Source: CAZVWH01 sp964631175 (GTDB lineage Bacteria > Planctomycetota > Phycisphaerae > Sedimentisphaerales > Anaerobacaceae). Taken from it: a stretch of 32,380 bases of DNA. The stretch lies in NCBI GenBank assembly GCA_964631175.1, contig CAZVWH010000027.1, positions 1 to 32,380 on the forward strand. The letters run 5' to 3'. The position numbers were made by a program, and so were the translations under genes. Below, piece after piece: positions 1 through 7,900 of this stretch (position 1 is its first letter; the number at the start of each line of letters is the position of its first letter). The notes beneath the pieces were generated by a model that saw only the letters and a list, made by a program, of their open reading frames with translations, was not told the origin of the DNA and made no database searches.

Positions 1-9
1 TGGGGCGGA

Positions 10-48
10 TTAACCGTTAGGTTGTAGGTTCGAGCCCTACTCGGGGAG
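10..48 (+). tRNA. tRNA-Asn 3' half (partial or displaced fragment)
   Basis: The sequence contains a perfect T-arm (stem GTAGG/CCTAC at 24-28 and 36-40, loop TTCGAGC), a five-base variable loop and a 3' acceptor strand TCGGGGA followed by a G discriminator. These match the 3' half of bacterial tRNA-Asn, whose 5' acceptor strand is TCCCCGA. CCA is not encoded. The match begins in the anticodon loop at TTAACCG. Upstream of it, bases 1-9 do not restore the usual CTGTTAA loop and instead leave a five-base loop. This is either a gene cut by the window edge with a local sequence error, or a displaced 3' tRNA fragment of the kind left by tyrosine recombinases. The tRNA family is fairly certain; functionality is not. 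Confidence 0.55.
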
Positions 49-457
49 TTGTGGTTTTTTATGTATATGTAATTGAAAGTATTGTTACTCAGCATTATTA
101 TTAACGTTTCCACCACATTTTTAGCATGTCTCCACGTATGAACAAAAGCTTAATAGCAAAGGATTTTTTTCTCCTGTTAAGGGTGTAAAATAGATAAATT
201 TACTGCAAATTACAAAACGGCTACGGGAAAGCAATTAAAAAGCCGGACACTTTCCATATCCTCTTTTTCCATAATATCTTACATTAAGTTTTGGGGGCTG
301 GGATCACAATATTAGTATATTGAGCAAATCAACGCTGATAATCTCAGAAAAAGTCTAAGTCTATAAATCCAAATGACTTATCTATTGATAATTCGTGCGG
401 ATATTGGTGGTGCAGAAAAATATTGGAAAAAAACCGTTGAATTGCTAAATTTAGCTA

Positions 458-486
458 TTGACATGATATAGAAGAATAGCTAAAAT
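458..486 (+). promoter_or_regulatory. sigma70-like promoter, first of three
   Basis: A perfect -35 TTGACA at 458-463, a 17-base spacer and a -10 TAAAAT at 481-486 are visible. This is the most upstream of three promoter-like elements facing the secretion locus that begins at 969. Confidence 0.5.
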
Positions 487-532
487 ACGGAAAATGGGTA
501 TATTATTCCAAGCTAAATTTTTTGCTTTGCTA

Positions 533-561
533 TTGACTTTTGTACGAGAGATTGATAAAAT
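533..561 (+). promoter_or_regulatory. sigma70-like promoter, second of three
   Basis: The -35 is TTGACT at 533-538, the spacer is 17 bases and the -10 is TAAAAT at 556-561. It shares the upstream string GCTATTGAC with the first promoter and lies 75 bases downstream of it. Confidence 0.5.
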
Positions 562-610
562 AGGAAGAATTAAAAACAAGCAAAAAATTCAAACTGCGGA
601 ATATTGGTTG

Positions 611-639
611 TTGACACAAAGCATAAGAAGTGGTAAAGT
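611..639 (+). promoter_or_regulatory. sigma70-like promoter, third of three
   Basis: The -35 is TTGACA at 611-616, the spacer is 17 bases and the -10 is TAAAGT at 634-639. It lies 78 bases beyond the second promoter. The leader to the first start codon would be about 320 bases. Confidence 0.42.
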
Positions 640-968
640 TAAACTAATAAGCTCGCTGTGTTAAAGCACAACACAGAGCATCAAGTAAATGTAGGTTTAC
701 GGTGAGGATGGTGAAAGTGAGGAGTGATGGAAAGGCATGTCACATTATCTCTTTCCTTCGCCCGCTTTTTATCCCGCTGACCTGACCGTATTGAGCTATT
801 AGTAAACAATTGGTTGTTAACAACGGCCAGCACTCAAGGAGGAGGAAATCACACAAGGTCGAACGGACTACCTTAAATCCTATGGATGGGGCAAAAGAAT
901 AATAATACGCGCATCATGTGGTAGATAAATGGCATTAGAGAATAAAAGAATAGTTGGGGGGTAAGAAA

Positions 969-1451
969 ATGAAAACAGTAACTATGATTTGTGTGATGGC
1001 GACGGTGTGTTTCAGTATGACCGGGATAGTCCAAGCGGTGCATCCAGCGATGCCACCTATGGTTTCTGTTGAGCCTTTCGTGGGTATATCGTTTACGCCT
1101 GATAGTCTTGATCTCGGTACTGTTTCGCCTGTTGGTTTTAAGAATCTACCAACCAAATTACAGGCACGTATCGTAGCCAATTGTTCCCACCAGGTTGAGG
1201 CGTCTTTTATGCCGTTCAAAGGTAAGGGTCACAATGCCACGATTAGTCCGAAGCATACTACTGTTGAGATAAATGGCGTTGAAATTCCCGTAGCTGGTTC
1301 TGGAGTTCCCATATTTAGGTCGATGAAACCTACGCCTCCGGAAGGCGTTGAGGTCCCGGTCGACATAAAATTTAGCGCAAGAAGCTTAATACTATACCCT
1401 GCAGGACAATACCAAGGTAGTCTTGTATTCACGATAATGGCAAAACAATAA
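969..1451 (+). CDS. secreted pilin-like/fibre subunit candidate (160 aa)
   Basis: This is a small exported protein of unknown function. A signal peptide is visible (basic start MKT, hydrophobic core to about residue 20, cleavage near VQA-VHP). The mature part looks all-beta: a FTPDSLDLGTVSP segment, a single cysteine in ARIVANCSHQVEASF, and a C-terminal strand YPAGQYQGSLVFTI. That ending resembles the C-terminal strand of Ig-fold pilins and of spore-coat-U/DUF4402-like proteins. The ATG at 969 follows a G-rich ribosome-binding stretch at 955-961; a TTG at 954 is an unlikely alternative. It is the first gene of the secretin locus, after a long leader with tandem promoters. Export is well supported. 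The fibre-subunit role is inferred from size, fold pattern and neighbours. No close family is recognised. Confidence 0.6.
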   Translation: MKTVTMICVMATVCFSMTGIVQAVHPAMPPMVSVEPFVGISFTPDSLDLGTVSPVGFKNLPTKLQARIVANCSHQVEASFMPFKGKGHNATISPKHTTVEINGVEIPVAGSGVPIFRSMKPTPPEGVEVPVDIKFSARSLILYPAGQYQGSLVFTIMAKQ

Positions 1452-1620
1452 TTGGAGGAGGGTGATGAGGACTACACGTTGGATTTGCCGTGTAGAGAGT
1501 TGTGTAAGTTAGAAAATCGTAATCGTGTGTATGTGCCCAGGACCCAAGGAGAGGTGCCATACAAAGAATACCCTTTGAAGGATGAGGGAGAAAGGAGGTG
1601 TGGTATTGAAAATTTGAAAA

Positions 1621-1794
1621 CTCGCAAGCTTAGAGAGTACTTGCGAGCCGCCTAAAGAAGACGGCCCAGGCTGAGGGCGGTTTAATACAACCTGCGATTG
1701 CAAATTTGAAATCGCAGGTCATACGGGCCACCGGCTCACGTGGGAAGTAAAGCGGGCATACCCACAGGAGTCGGTAGATCGAGTTTTTGCCCGC
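1621..1794 (+). ncRNA. structured intergenic region, possible pseudoknotted RNA
   Basis: The 454-bp spacer between the two small secreted-protein genes is dense with inverted repeats. CTCGCAAG/CTTGCGAG pair at 1621-1628 and 1640-1647, CCGCC/GGCGG at 1648-1652 and 1676-1680, and CCTGCGATT/AATCGCAGG at 1691-1699 and 1710-1718. CCGGCTC/GAGTCGG (one G-U) pair at 1731-1737 and 1768-1774, enclosing GTGGG/CCCAC at 1740-1744 and 1761-1765. The loop of that last hairpin contains GCGGGCA (1752-1758), which can pair with TGCCCGC at 1788-1794, giving an H-type pseudoknot. It could be a riboswitch-like leader of the gene at 1906, an mRNA processing or stability element, or an independent RNA. I recognise no named family. 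Confidence 0.4.
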
Positions 1795-1905
1795 TGTTGT
1801 GTGTGTGGCACAGGCAATTATTTGCCTTGGCCAAAAAACTGGGCTAGTCCTATAGAAGGCAATATCGGCCTTTGATGGGCAATAGTTAATAAGGAGAATT
1901 AAAAA

Positions 1906-2475
1906 ATGTTAAAGAAAACTTTAATTGGATTAGTTGTCTTGTCCGTATTGGCATTTTTAGGTAAGCCAGTATTGGCAGCAGAAGAGCAGGACACAGGCGA
2001 TGAGTTCCGGCTCAAAGCTCACAGTTGGCCAGTCGAATTCAAGACGATTGACCTTGACTTCACAATCCCGGTGAAGATGGATATCGGTCTGTATTTTGAG
2101 ATAAACAACAAGAAAGACCTCGTTAACGAAGGCATTACCATTGCACAAACATCGATGCACGTATATGAGGGATGCAGCATTCCAATGAACATACAGACCA
2201 ATTTCTGTATGGTACTCGGTGCCAGTATAGCTCCTACAACGCTTGGCGAAGCCCTTGAGGGTGAATGGAGCGTTGAGGTAAGAGATGCGGGCTGCGTAGC
2301 TGCACAACCGGATGTTCCCGTAACACTAAGTGACACTACAGAACAGAGAACAATCTATGTAAAGCTCACAGATCCTAAGATTTTTGAGCTTGGATTCGGC
2401 AAGAACAAAGAAGTCGCGGCAGTGACTCTGAACGTCAAGCCGGGGTTTGAGCCTGGTGATTGGGTAGATCCATAG
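1906..2475 (+). CDS. secreted pilin-like/fibre subunit candidate (189 aa)
   Basis: This is an exported protein of unknown function. The signal peptide is clear: MLKKT, a hydrophobic core, and cleavage around PVLA-AEEQ. The mature region appears beta-rich (HSWPVEFKTIDLDFTIPVKMDIG, YVKLTDPKIFELGFG) and holds three cysteines, in YEGCS, TNFCM and DAGCV, so a disulfide in the periplasm or outside the cell is possible. The ATG has an excellent ribosome-binding site (AAGGAG around 1891-1896). It follows the structured spacer and is trailed by a strong hairpin at 2561-2594, as expected for an abundantly expressed, separately transcribed structural gene. It is not recognisably homologous to the 969 gene but has a similar size, export route and position. 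Assignment as a second fibre or surface-layer subunit is inference. Confidence 0.6.
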   Translation: MLKKTLIGLVVLSVLAFLGKPVLAAEEQDTGDEFRLKAHSWPVEFKTIDLDFTIPVKMDIGLYFEINNKKDLVNEGITIAQTSMHVYEGCSIPMNIQTNFCMVLGASIAPTTLGEALEGEWSVEVRDAGCVAAQPDVPVTLSDTTEQRTIYVKLTDPKIFELGFGKNKEVAAVTLNVKPGFEPGDWVDP

Positions 2476-2560
2476 TAGAATTCTGTAGCAGTAACCATGG
2501 CATAGCCATGCTGTTAAGTTAATTATCAGCAAAGGCAAATGCCAAGAGCAAAAAGTTAAT

Positions 2561-2594
2561 AGAGAGGGAAGGAGGTATGTATCTTTCCCTCTCT
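2561..2594 (+). terminator. strong hairpin after the second secreted-protein gene
   Basis: AGAGAGGGAA at 2561-2570 pairs with TTCCCTCTCT at 2585-2594, a 10-bp stem with a 14-base loop. The following sequence is only moderately T-rich, so it may stabilise or process the upstream mRNA rather than act as a classic intrinsic terminator. A smaller hairpin (CATGGC/GCCATG) lies at 2496-2510. Confidence 0.45.
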
Positions 2595-2640
2595 AAGTTT
2601 ATATGGACAAGCCAGGCTTTAATTGTGAAAGATGGCGGAT

Positions 2641-2730
2641 AATCCCGGGCTGCGAAGGAGCAGACTCAATACTCTGGCCTAAGATGGCAACGGGGGATAC
2701 CAGCACTTCTAAAATATGTTAGGAAGTGTT
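2641..2730 (+). ncRNA. candidate structured leader RNA, faintly c-di-GMP-I (GEMM)-like
   Basis: The 670-bp gap from 2476 to 3145 has no gene. Inside it, TCCCG (2643-2647) can pair with CGGGGGA (2691-2697) around a CTGC/GCAG hairpin (2650-2653 and 2660-2663). CTGG (2674-2677) can pair with CCAG (2700-2703), and AGCACTTC/GAAGTGTT forms a further hairpin at 2702-2709 and 2723-2730. The strings GGCCTAAG (2676-2683) and TGGCAACGGGGGATACC (2685-2701) resemble parts of the c-di-GMP-I riboswitch. However, the GCAAAG core is absent and the second hairpin would be too short. Treat it as a structured leader of the 3146 operon of unknown class. Confidence 0.28.
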
Positions 2731-2807
2731 CATATCAGACCGAAATGGGCCAATCAGAGCAATCCGTCTAAACAATGTCATTCTGGGTAAAATAGATAAA
2801 TTAAGCC

Positions 2808-2836
2808 TTGACATTTAACCCAAAAAGTAGTAGGCT
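2808..2836 (+). promoter_or_regulatory. possible promoter upstream of the secretin operon
   Basis: A perfect TTGACA at 2808-2813 is followed after 17 bases by a weak -10, TAGGCT. It sits just after the second copy of the 15-base string TAAAATAGATAAATT (2788-2802). The -10 is poor, so activation by another factor would be needed. Confidence 0.25.
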
Positions 2837-3145
2837 TGGTAAAAATTTATTATAGTTGAGAGGGATTGAACATTTATTTACAAAGAGCTTTTTCTGTATG
2901 TACTAATCGATAATTAGGAATCTTTAGAGAATTTGCAGGAAATTATAGTAAGTCCAGATGTCATATTGCCGAAAAGGTTAAGGTTGTAGTAATAAGTCAT
3001 ATTATCGAAGATTAACCAGAAAAAGGGACAAAATACAGATAAATCAATTACACTTAGATTTTATAGATTGGCCAAAATAGTTCCGAACTCGCTGATGTAA
3101 ATAGGAAAGGAAGACTGCTCCTAATTTTTAATAGAGGGGGATGAA

Positions 3146-4846
3146 ATGACCAAAAGAAGAAACATCATATCTCGATTCCGCACATTTTACGTTATCGGGA
3201 TAATAGTAGCTATATTTTCCTCTGCTGCTCCGGCATTTGGCCAGTTCATAGTTCAGCCGATGAGGATGGAGATGCCAGCCAGAGCCGGGCAGTTGGTCAG
3301 GACAGAGTTGCAGCTTCAAAACCACGACCCCGAAGAGACGATAAATGTAGAGTTGTACGTTGTCGAATTGAGCCAGTCGGAAGATGGATCGTGGCAGATA
3401 ATCGCTCCTGCTGATGTGAATGATGTAAATAATTTAGACATATCACAACTTCAATCGTGCCGGGAATGGATTAGCCTAAGTAAAAATATAGTTGATGTCC
3501 GGCCGGTGTCAATAGAAACTATTGATGTAAACGTAAGAGTCAAGGGTGGTACCCGCGGGTTTTACTCAGCAGCTATTCTTGTCCGGTTGGTCAACCCTAA
3601 CATGGAGACGGAGATAAGGTTAATCTTTCAATTCATAATTCCGGTAATCATTAATATACAAGGCCGTGCACCCCTTCGAAAGGTGGAAATAAGCGATATG
3701 GAAATGGAGTTCCATGAAGCCGCTGCTGCAAATCCGGCAACAACGGTACTATCGATGAATGTTGAAAATAAAGGTGGGACATATTCCCGCCTTAGGGGTT
3801 TGTTGAAACTTTGGGGTCATTTCGGAGAACATTGGCGGTTATTTGCAGAGAGAGAAATACGAGTGCCGGGCATTCTGCCGGGGGCTAAATTGAAGCTGAC
3901 CACCGATATTGAGAGAACTATGCCCCCTGGAAGATACCGGATAGCAGGGGCGCTGTTAGTGGATGGTCGGCGATCAGGTTCGGTGAAAAAAACAATAGAA
4001 TTCGCCGGCGACCCAAAGGTTACGAAAATCGCTGCAGATGCAGCGCTGAATGTGGAACCTAAAGAGATTACTATAGACTCTTTGCCGGGGTCAACCCGCA
4101 CTAGGGCGATAAAGGTTTCTAACGCTTCAGATGAAGCTGTCGATGTAAGAGTAGCTCTTGCACTTCCAGCCGTCCTTAGGGGTGTGGCTTTCGGCCCATT
4201 GTTTAAGGGCGAGGATTTGAACTGCTCCGAGTGGCTACAAATATTGCCTAAAAAATTCAGACTGCCCGCCTACGGACAACAGAATATACAGATTGTTGCG
4301 ACTGTACCAAATCCTGAGATGGTACACCCCTGCTATTATTCGACTATGGGTCTATTTGCCACTTATCCTGATGGTCAAAACGCCGGCCTAACAACCGCTC
4401 AGATCTGCGTTGTAAATCAGATATCTAAAGATTCTGAAATTCAACCTCAGATTCGATCAACGGGGCCGCTAAATATTGCTAATCAGTCAGGCTCGAAGTA
4501 TATAGTCTCGATTGTGTACGGCAACTATGGAAAGATTCACTTCACTCCCAGGCTTTGCAAGGCTGTGGTTATAAATACCAATAATATGCCTATGACCCAA
4601 GAAAGACTTGATGCAGAACAAATGGGCATTATGCTGCCATTTGAATTCAGAGCGTTCTCCGGACTTATCGACTTTTCCGAATATCCTGAAGGTATGTACC
4701 GTATTGAGGTGGATTTAGAATACACCGAGGGCGAGGTTGCAACCACACAATTAGGTATAGAGGTCTCCATTGAGGGTGAGCAACGAGTCATCAAAGCATT
4801 GCAACAAGGTGAGTTCGAGCGGAGGATGGGCGTTCAGTGGCGTTAA
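3146..4846 (+). CDS. exported protein with two Ig/PapD-like regions, possible fibre chaperone (566 aa)
   Basis: A signal peptide ends near residue 33 (SSAAPAFG-QF). The mature N-terminus reads FIVQPMRMEMPARAGQ, then LQLQNHDPEETINVELYVVEL, the strand pattern of the first domain of PapD-like chaperones and related NEW1/DUF916-type Ig domains. A second such stretch starts near residue 310 (LNVEPKEITIDSLPGS, IKVSNASDEAVDVRV, later FRLPAYGQQNIQIVATVPNP). The C-terminal third is another beta-rich region. The ATG at 3146 follows GAGGGGG at 3134-3140; the ATG at 3141 is out of frame and stops after two codons. It precedes the secretin gene by 109 bp and is probably co-transcribed with it. A role in holding or presenting the small secreted subunits is inferred from fold pattern and context only. 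Confidence 0.55.
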   Translation: MTKRRNIISRFRTFYVIGIIVAIFSSAAPAFGQFIVQPMRMEMPARAGQLVRTELQLQNHDPEETINVELYVVELSQSEDGSWQIIAPADVNDVNNLDISQLQSCREWISLSKNIVDVRPVSIETIDVNVRVKGGTRGFYSAAILVRLVNPNMETEIRLIFQFIIPVIINIQGRAPLRKVEISDMEMEFHEAAAANPATTVLSMNVENKGGTYSRLRGLLKLWGHFGEHWRLFAEREIRVPGILPGAKLKLTTDIERTMPPGRYRIAGALLVDGRRSGSVKKTIEFAGDPKVTKIAADAALNVEPKEITIDSLPGSTRTRAIKVSNASDEAVDVRVALALPAVLRGVAFGPLFKGEDLNCSEWLQILPKKFRLPAYGQQNIQIVATVPNPEMVHPCYYSTMGLFATYPDGQNAGLTTAQICVVNQISKDSEIQPQIRSTGPLNIANQSGSKYIVSIVYGNYGKIHFTPRLCKAVVINTNNMPMTQERLDAEQMGIMLPFEFRAFSGLIDFSEYPEGMYRIEVDLEYTEGEVATTQLGIEVSIEGEQRVIKALQQGEFERRMGVQWR

Positions 4847-4955
4847 AGGTAAATTCCACTAAAGATATTTTGCTAAAGAACGACGCCGAATTGCCGATAC
4901 AAGGTAAAGAGACGCAGGAAAGCCGATTAACGGCTACAGAAAGGGACGTTGATCT

Positions 4956-7900
4956 ATGGCGATTAAGAATATTGGTAGAACATTATCGGGCGGTGCGATA
5001 GCTCTCTGTGTTATTTTATTCTGCTGCCTGAGCATCAACGGCCAAGGATTCACACCCCAAAAAAAGACTTTTACAATCTCCGGTTCAGTGGGTCAGAGCA
5101 ATGTGCCAATAAGTGGTCTGCCGGGTAATGTTATCTCTGATGAAAACGGTTATTATAGCGCCAACGTGGAATATGGCTGGAGCGGTAGAGTTAAGCCCAT
5201 TAAGAAAGGTTATACCTTTAATCCGCCCGAGATGACCTATAATAACGTTAAAAGCAATTTTGAAAATCAGAACTATACATTCGATATAATGAAGTTTACT
5301 ATGTCGGGTTCGGTAGGACAACCGGGCGTGATCATGACCGGCCTACCAGGTAATCCTATTAGCGGCAGTGGCGGTATTTACAAAGGAACCGTTGAGTACG
5401 GCTGGAGCGGTACAGTTATACCGGAACTAACGGGATATATTTTCACGCCAATGAGTAAGCCGTACACCCAGGTTGACAGGAATTATACAAACGAACATTA
5501 TAAAGCGGAACCAATTACTTTTACTATTTCCGGCTCGGTTGATGAAGGCGGCGTTCTGATAAAAGGCCTACCGAAACCGGTTGTTTCTGAAATGAATGGC
5601 AATTACATTGCCATCGTTCCATACAATTGGACCGGTACAGTGAAGCCGGACAAAGTAGGTTTTACTTTCAGCCCGGCTGAGCGATCATATACCAATATTA
5701 TGAACGCCCAAACTTCTCAGGATTATATTGCATCGCCGATTACCTTTACAATTTCAGGTACTGTCGGTCAAGCCGATGTAATAATGAATGGGCTGCCGAA
5801 TAACCCTATTTCAAACAGTGACGGTACCTACTCAGCCGTTGTCAATTATGGCTTTAACGGAGTGGTTAGGCCGGAAAAACGAGGTTATACATTCAATCCA
5901 CCGAGCATATCCTACACCAAGGTTACCACTGATCTCGATAATCAAGACTATTTTCCAAAGGAGATTACATATACTATTTCCGGTTCGGTTGGTAAAGAAG
6001 GGGTGGTAATGACCGGTCTGACGGGTAATCCTATTAGCGGCCCAGACGGCACTTACAAAGCAGTTGTTCCATTTGAATGGAGCGGTACGGTTACACCAGA
6101 GCTGATAGGTTACACCTTTTCACCCTCTCGAAAAGTTTATCCTCGTGTTACAGCAGATCAGACTCAGAACTATACTGTGGCGCAGATTACCTTTACGATC
6201 TCCGGCACAACCGGTGTAGCCGGTGTAGAGATGAAAGGTCTGTCAAGACGTGTTGTAACCGACCAGAACGGTAATTACAGCACCCTTGTCCCGTACGGCT
6301 GGAGCGGTACAGTTGTACCGTATAAGAACGGTTACACCTTTAACCCGCCAGAGAGGACATATCCTCCTCTGATAAGTGCCGCGGTTAATGAGGATTATAC
6401 CTGGTTACTGCAGAAGCGAGCTATCTCCGGCAAAATAATATCTGCCGAGGGCCCCGTTGAAGGTGTACGTATGTTTGCAGACAATGGCGGAGGTTCAGCT
6501 ATAACCGATTTTAATGGCGCTTATCAACTATCAGTAAACTTCGGCTGGAGTGGTGTGGTTACACCAGAAAAGCAAGGTTTGACCTTTAAACCGGTGAAAA
6601 ACACATATCCTCGCGTTTTAACAGATCAAGCCAATCGGGACCACACTGCGGCAGTAGTGAAGTTCAATCTCTCCGGCACTATGTCCGCTCCAGGTGGGAC
6701 ACCGCTGGAAAGTATAGTCATGTCGGCAAGCGAGGGAGGAAAATCTGACATTACTGATGCAAAAGGTCGTTACAGCGTAGAGGTACCCTTTGGCTGGAGC
6801 GGCGAGATTGCACCGAAGCATGATGCTTATAACTTTGATCCGCCAAGTCGAACATATACTAATGTCACCGCGGATTATGTGGATGGTGTCCCTATAGAAC
6901 GAGAGCCGGAGCCGACACCACCTCAAGCTGTAATATCTACACCTACACAGCAGCCACCTACTCAGGCCCCACCTGTGCAATCACCTGCCAGATCAGGTAT
7001 GGTTACACAAGGACCCACTCTGGACTTAACTACGGGGCTGGGCGGAGAGTTTGAAGAACAGAGAGCACTCATAGAACAGCAGGTAGGGACAATGCAGCAG
7101 CAAGTGGACGAGCTTTTACGGCAGCTTTCCGGAGAAGCGCCCGGTCCAAATGTTACGGCGCAAGTCGGCCCTAACGTTCCTGCAGGACTCTTTCCGGGAG
7201 TCACAGCTCCGAATCTCGTTCCTGCAAGAGCTCCTACAGTACGTGGAGGTCCTCTGGTAAGTATTGTCTGTATCGAAATGGATCTGCGCGAAATTTTACA
7301 AAATCTTTCAGCGCAAGCCGGTGTTAAGATTTACGCCGACGATACCGTAAAGGGGACGCTAACTTGCCGACTCGTAAATGTTCCGCTCGAAAAGGCTTTG
7401 GAGGAGGTGTTAAAGGATACCGAGTACCTCTTTAAGGAAGTCCCGAATTCTTATCTGGTCTATAAGCCTATCAGCAATACCTTTTTCGATACTGATATCC
7501 GCGATGTTCTGAAGTCCATTGCAACTACGGCGGGTGTGGTTATTATTCCCGATGAGATCATAGCCGGGACGGTGACTGCGGTGCTCGATAAAGTACCTTT
7601 GGATACGGCACTTGATATTATTTTGGCCGGCACTTCTTATGTTGTGAAGAAAACGCCGTACTATTATCTGGTTGCCTCGGCGGGAGTGGCAGACCCAGCG
7701 TTCCCTGCGGTGAGTGAAACGCGCCGTGTAAAAATGAACTACATCGGGTCCGACATAGCACTCGGTCTTCTATCGCCTGTTTTTCGGCCTTACATCCAAG
7801 CAGAGACCGGCACTCACACGGTCCTTATTACAGCGCCGGCCAACCTGGTTAGCCGTATAGTCTCGGACCTAAAAGAGATTGACCAGCCTCCACGCCATGT

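Larger units (their letters stand above)
49..968. other. 920-bp AT-rich gene-free leader with hairpins
   Basis: No convincing coding region is visible here. The stretch holds three tandem sigma70-like promoters (listed separately) and two small hairpins: CTGTGTT/AACACAG at 656-662 and 670-676, and GTAAA/TTTAC at 685-689 and 696-700. A 15-base string, TAAAATAGATAAATT, at 186-200 recurs exactly at 2788-2802. If transcription starts from the tandem promoters, the first gene has a 5' leader of more than 300 bases. That suggests post-transcriptional control, but I cannot match it to a known riboswitch. Confidence 0.5.

Noticed and set aside
1452..1655. 67-codon plus-strand frame directly after the first secreted-protein gene
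   Set aside because: It starts with TTG at the stop of the previous gene, has no recognisable domain, and its 3' third overlaps strong RNA hairpins; more likely non-coding.
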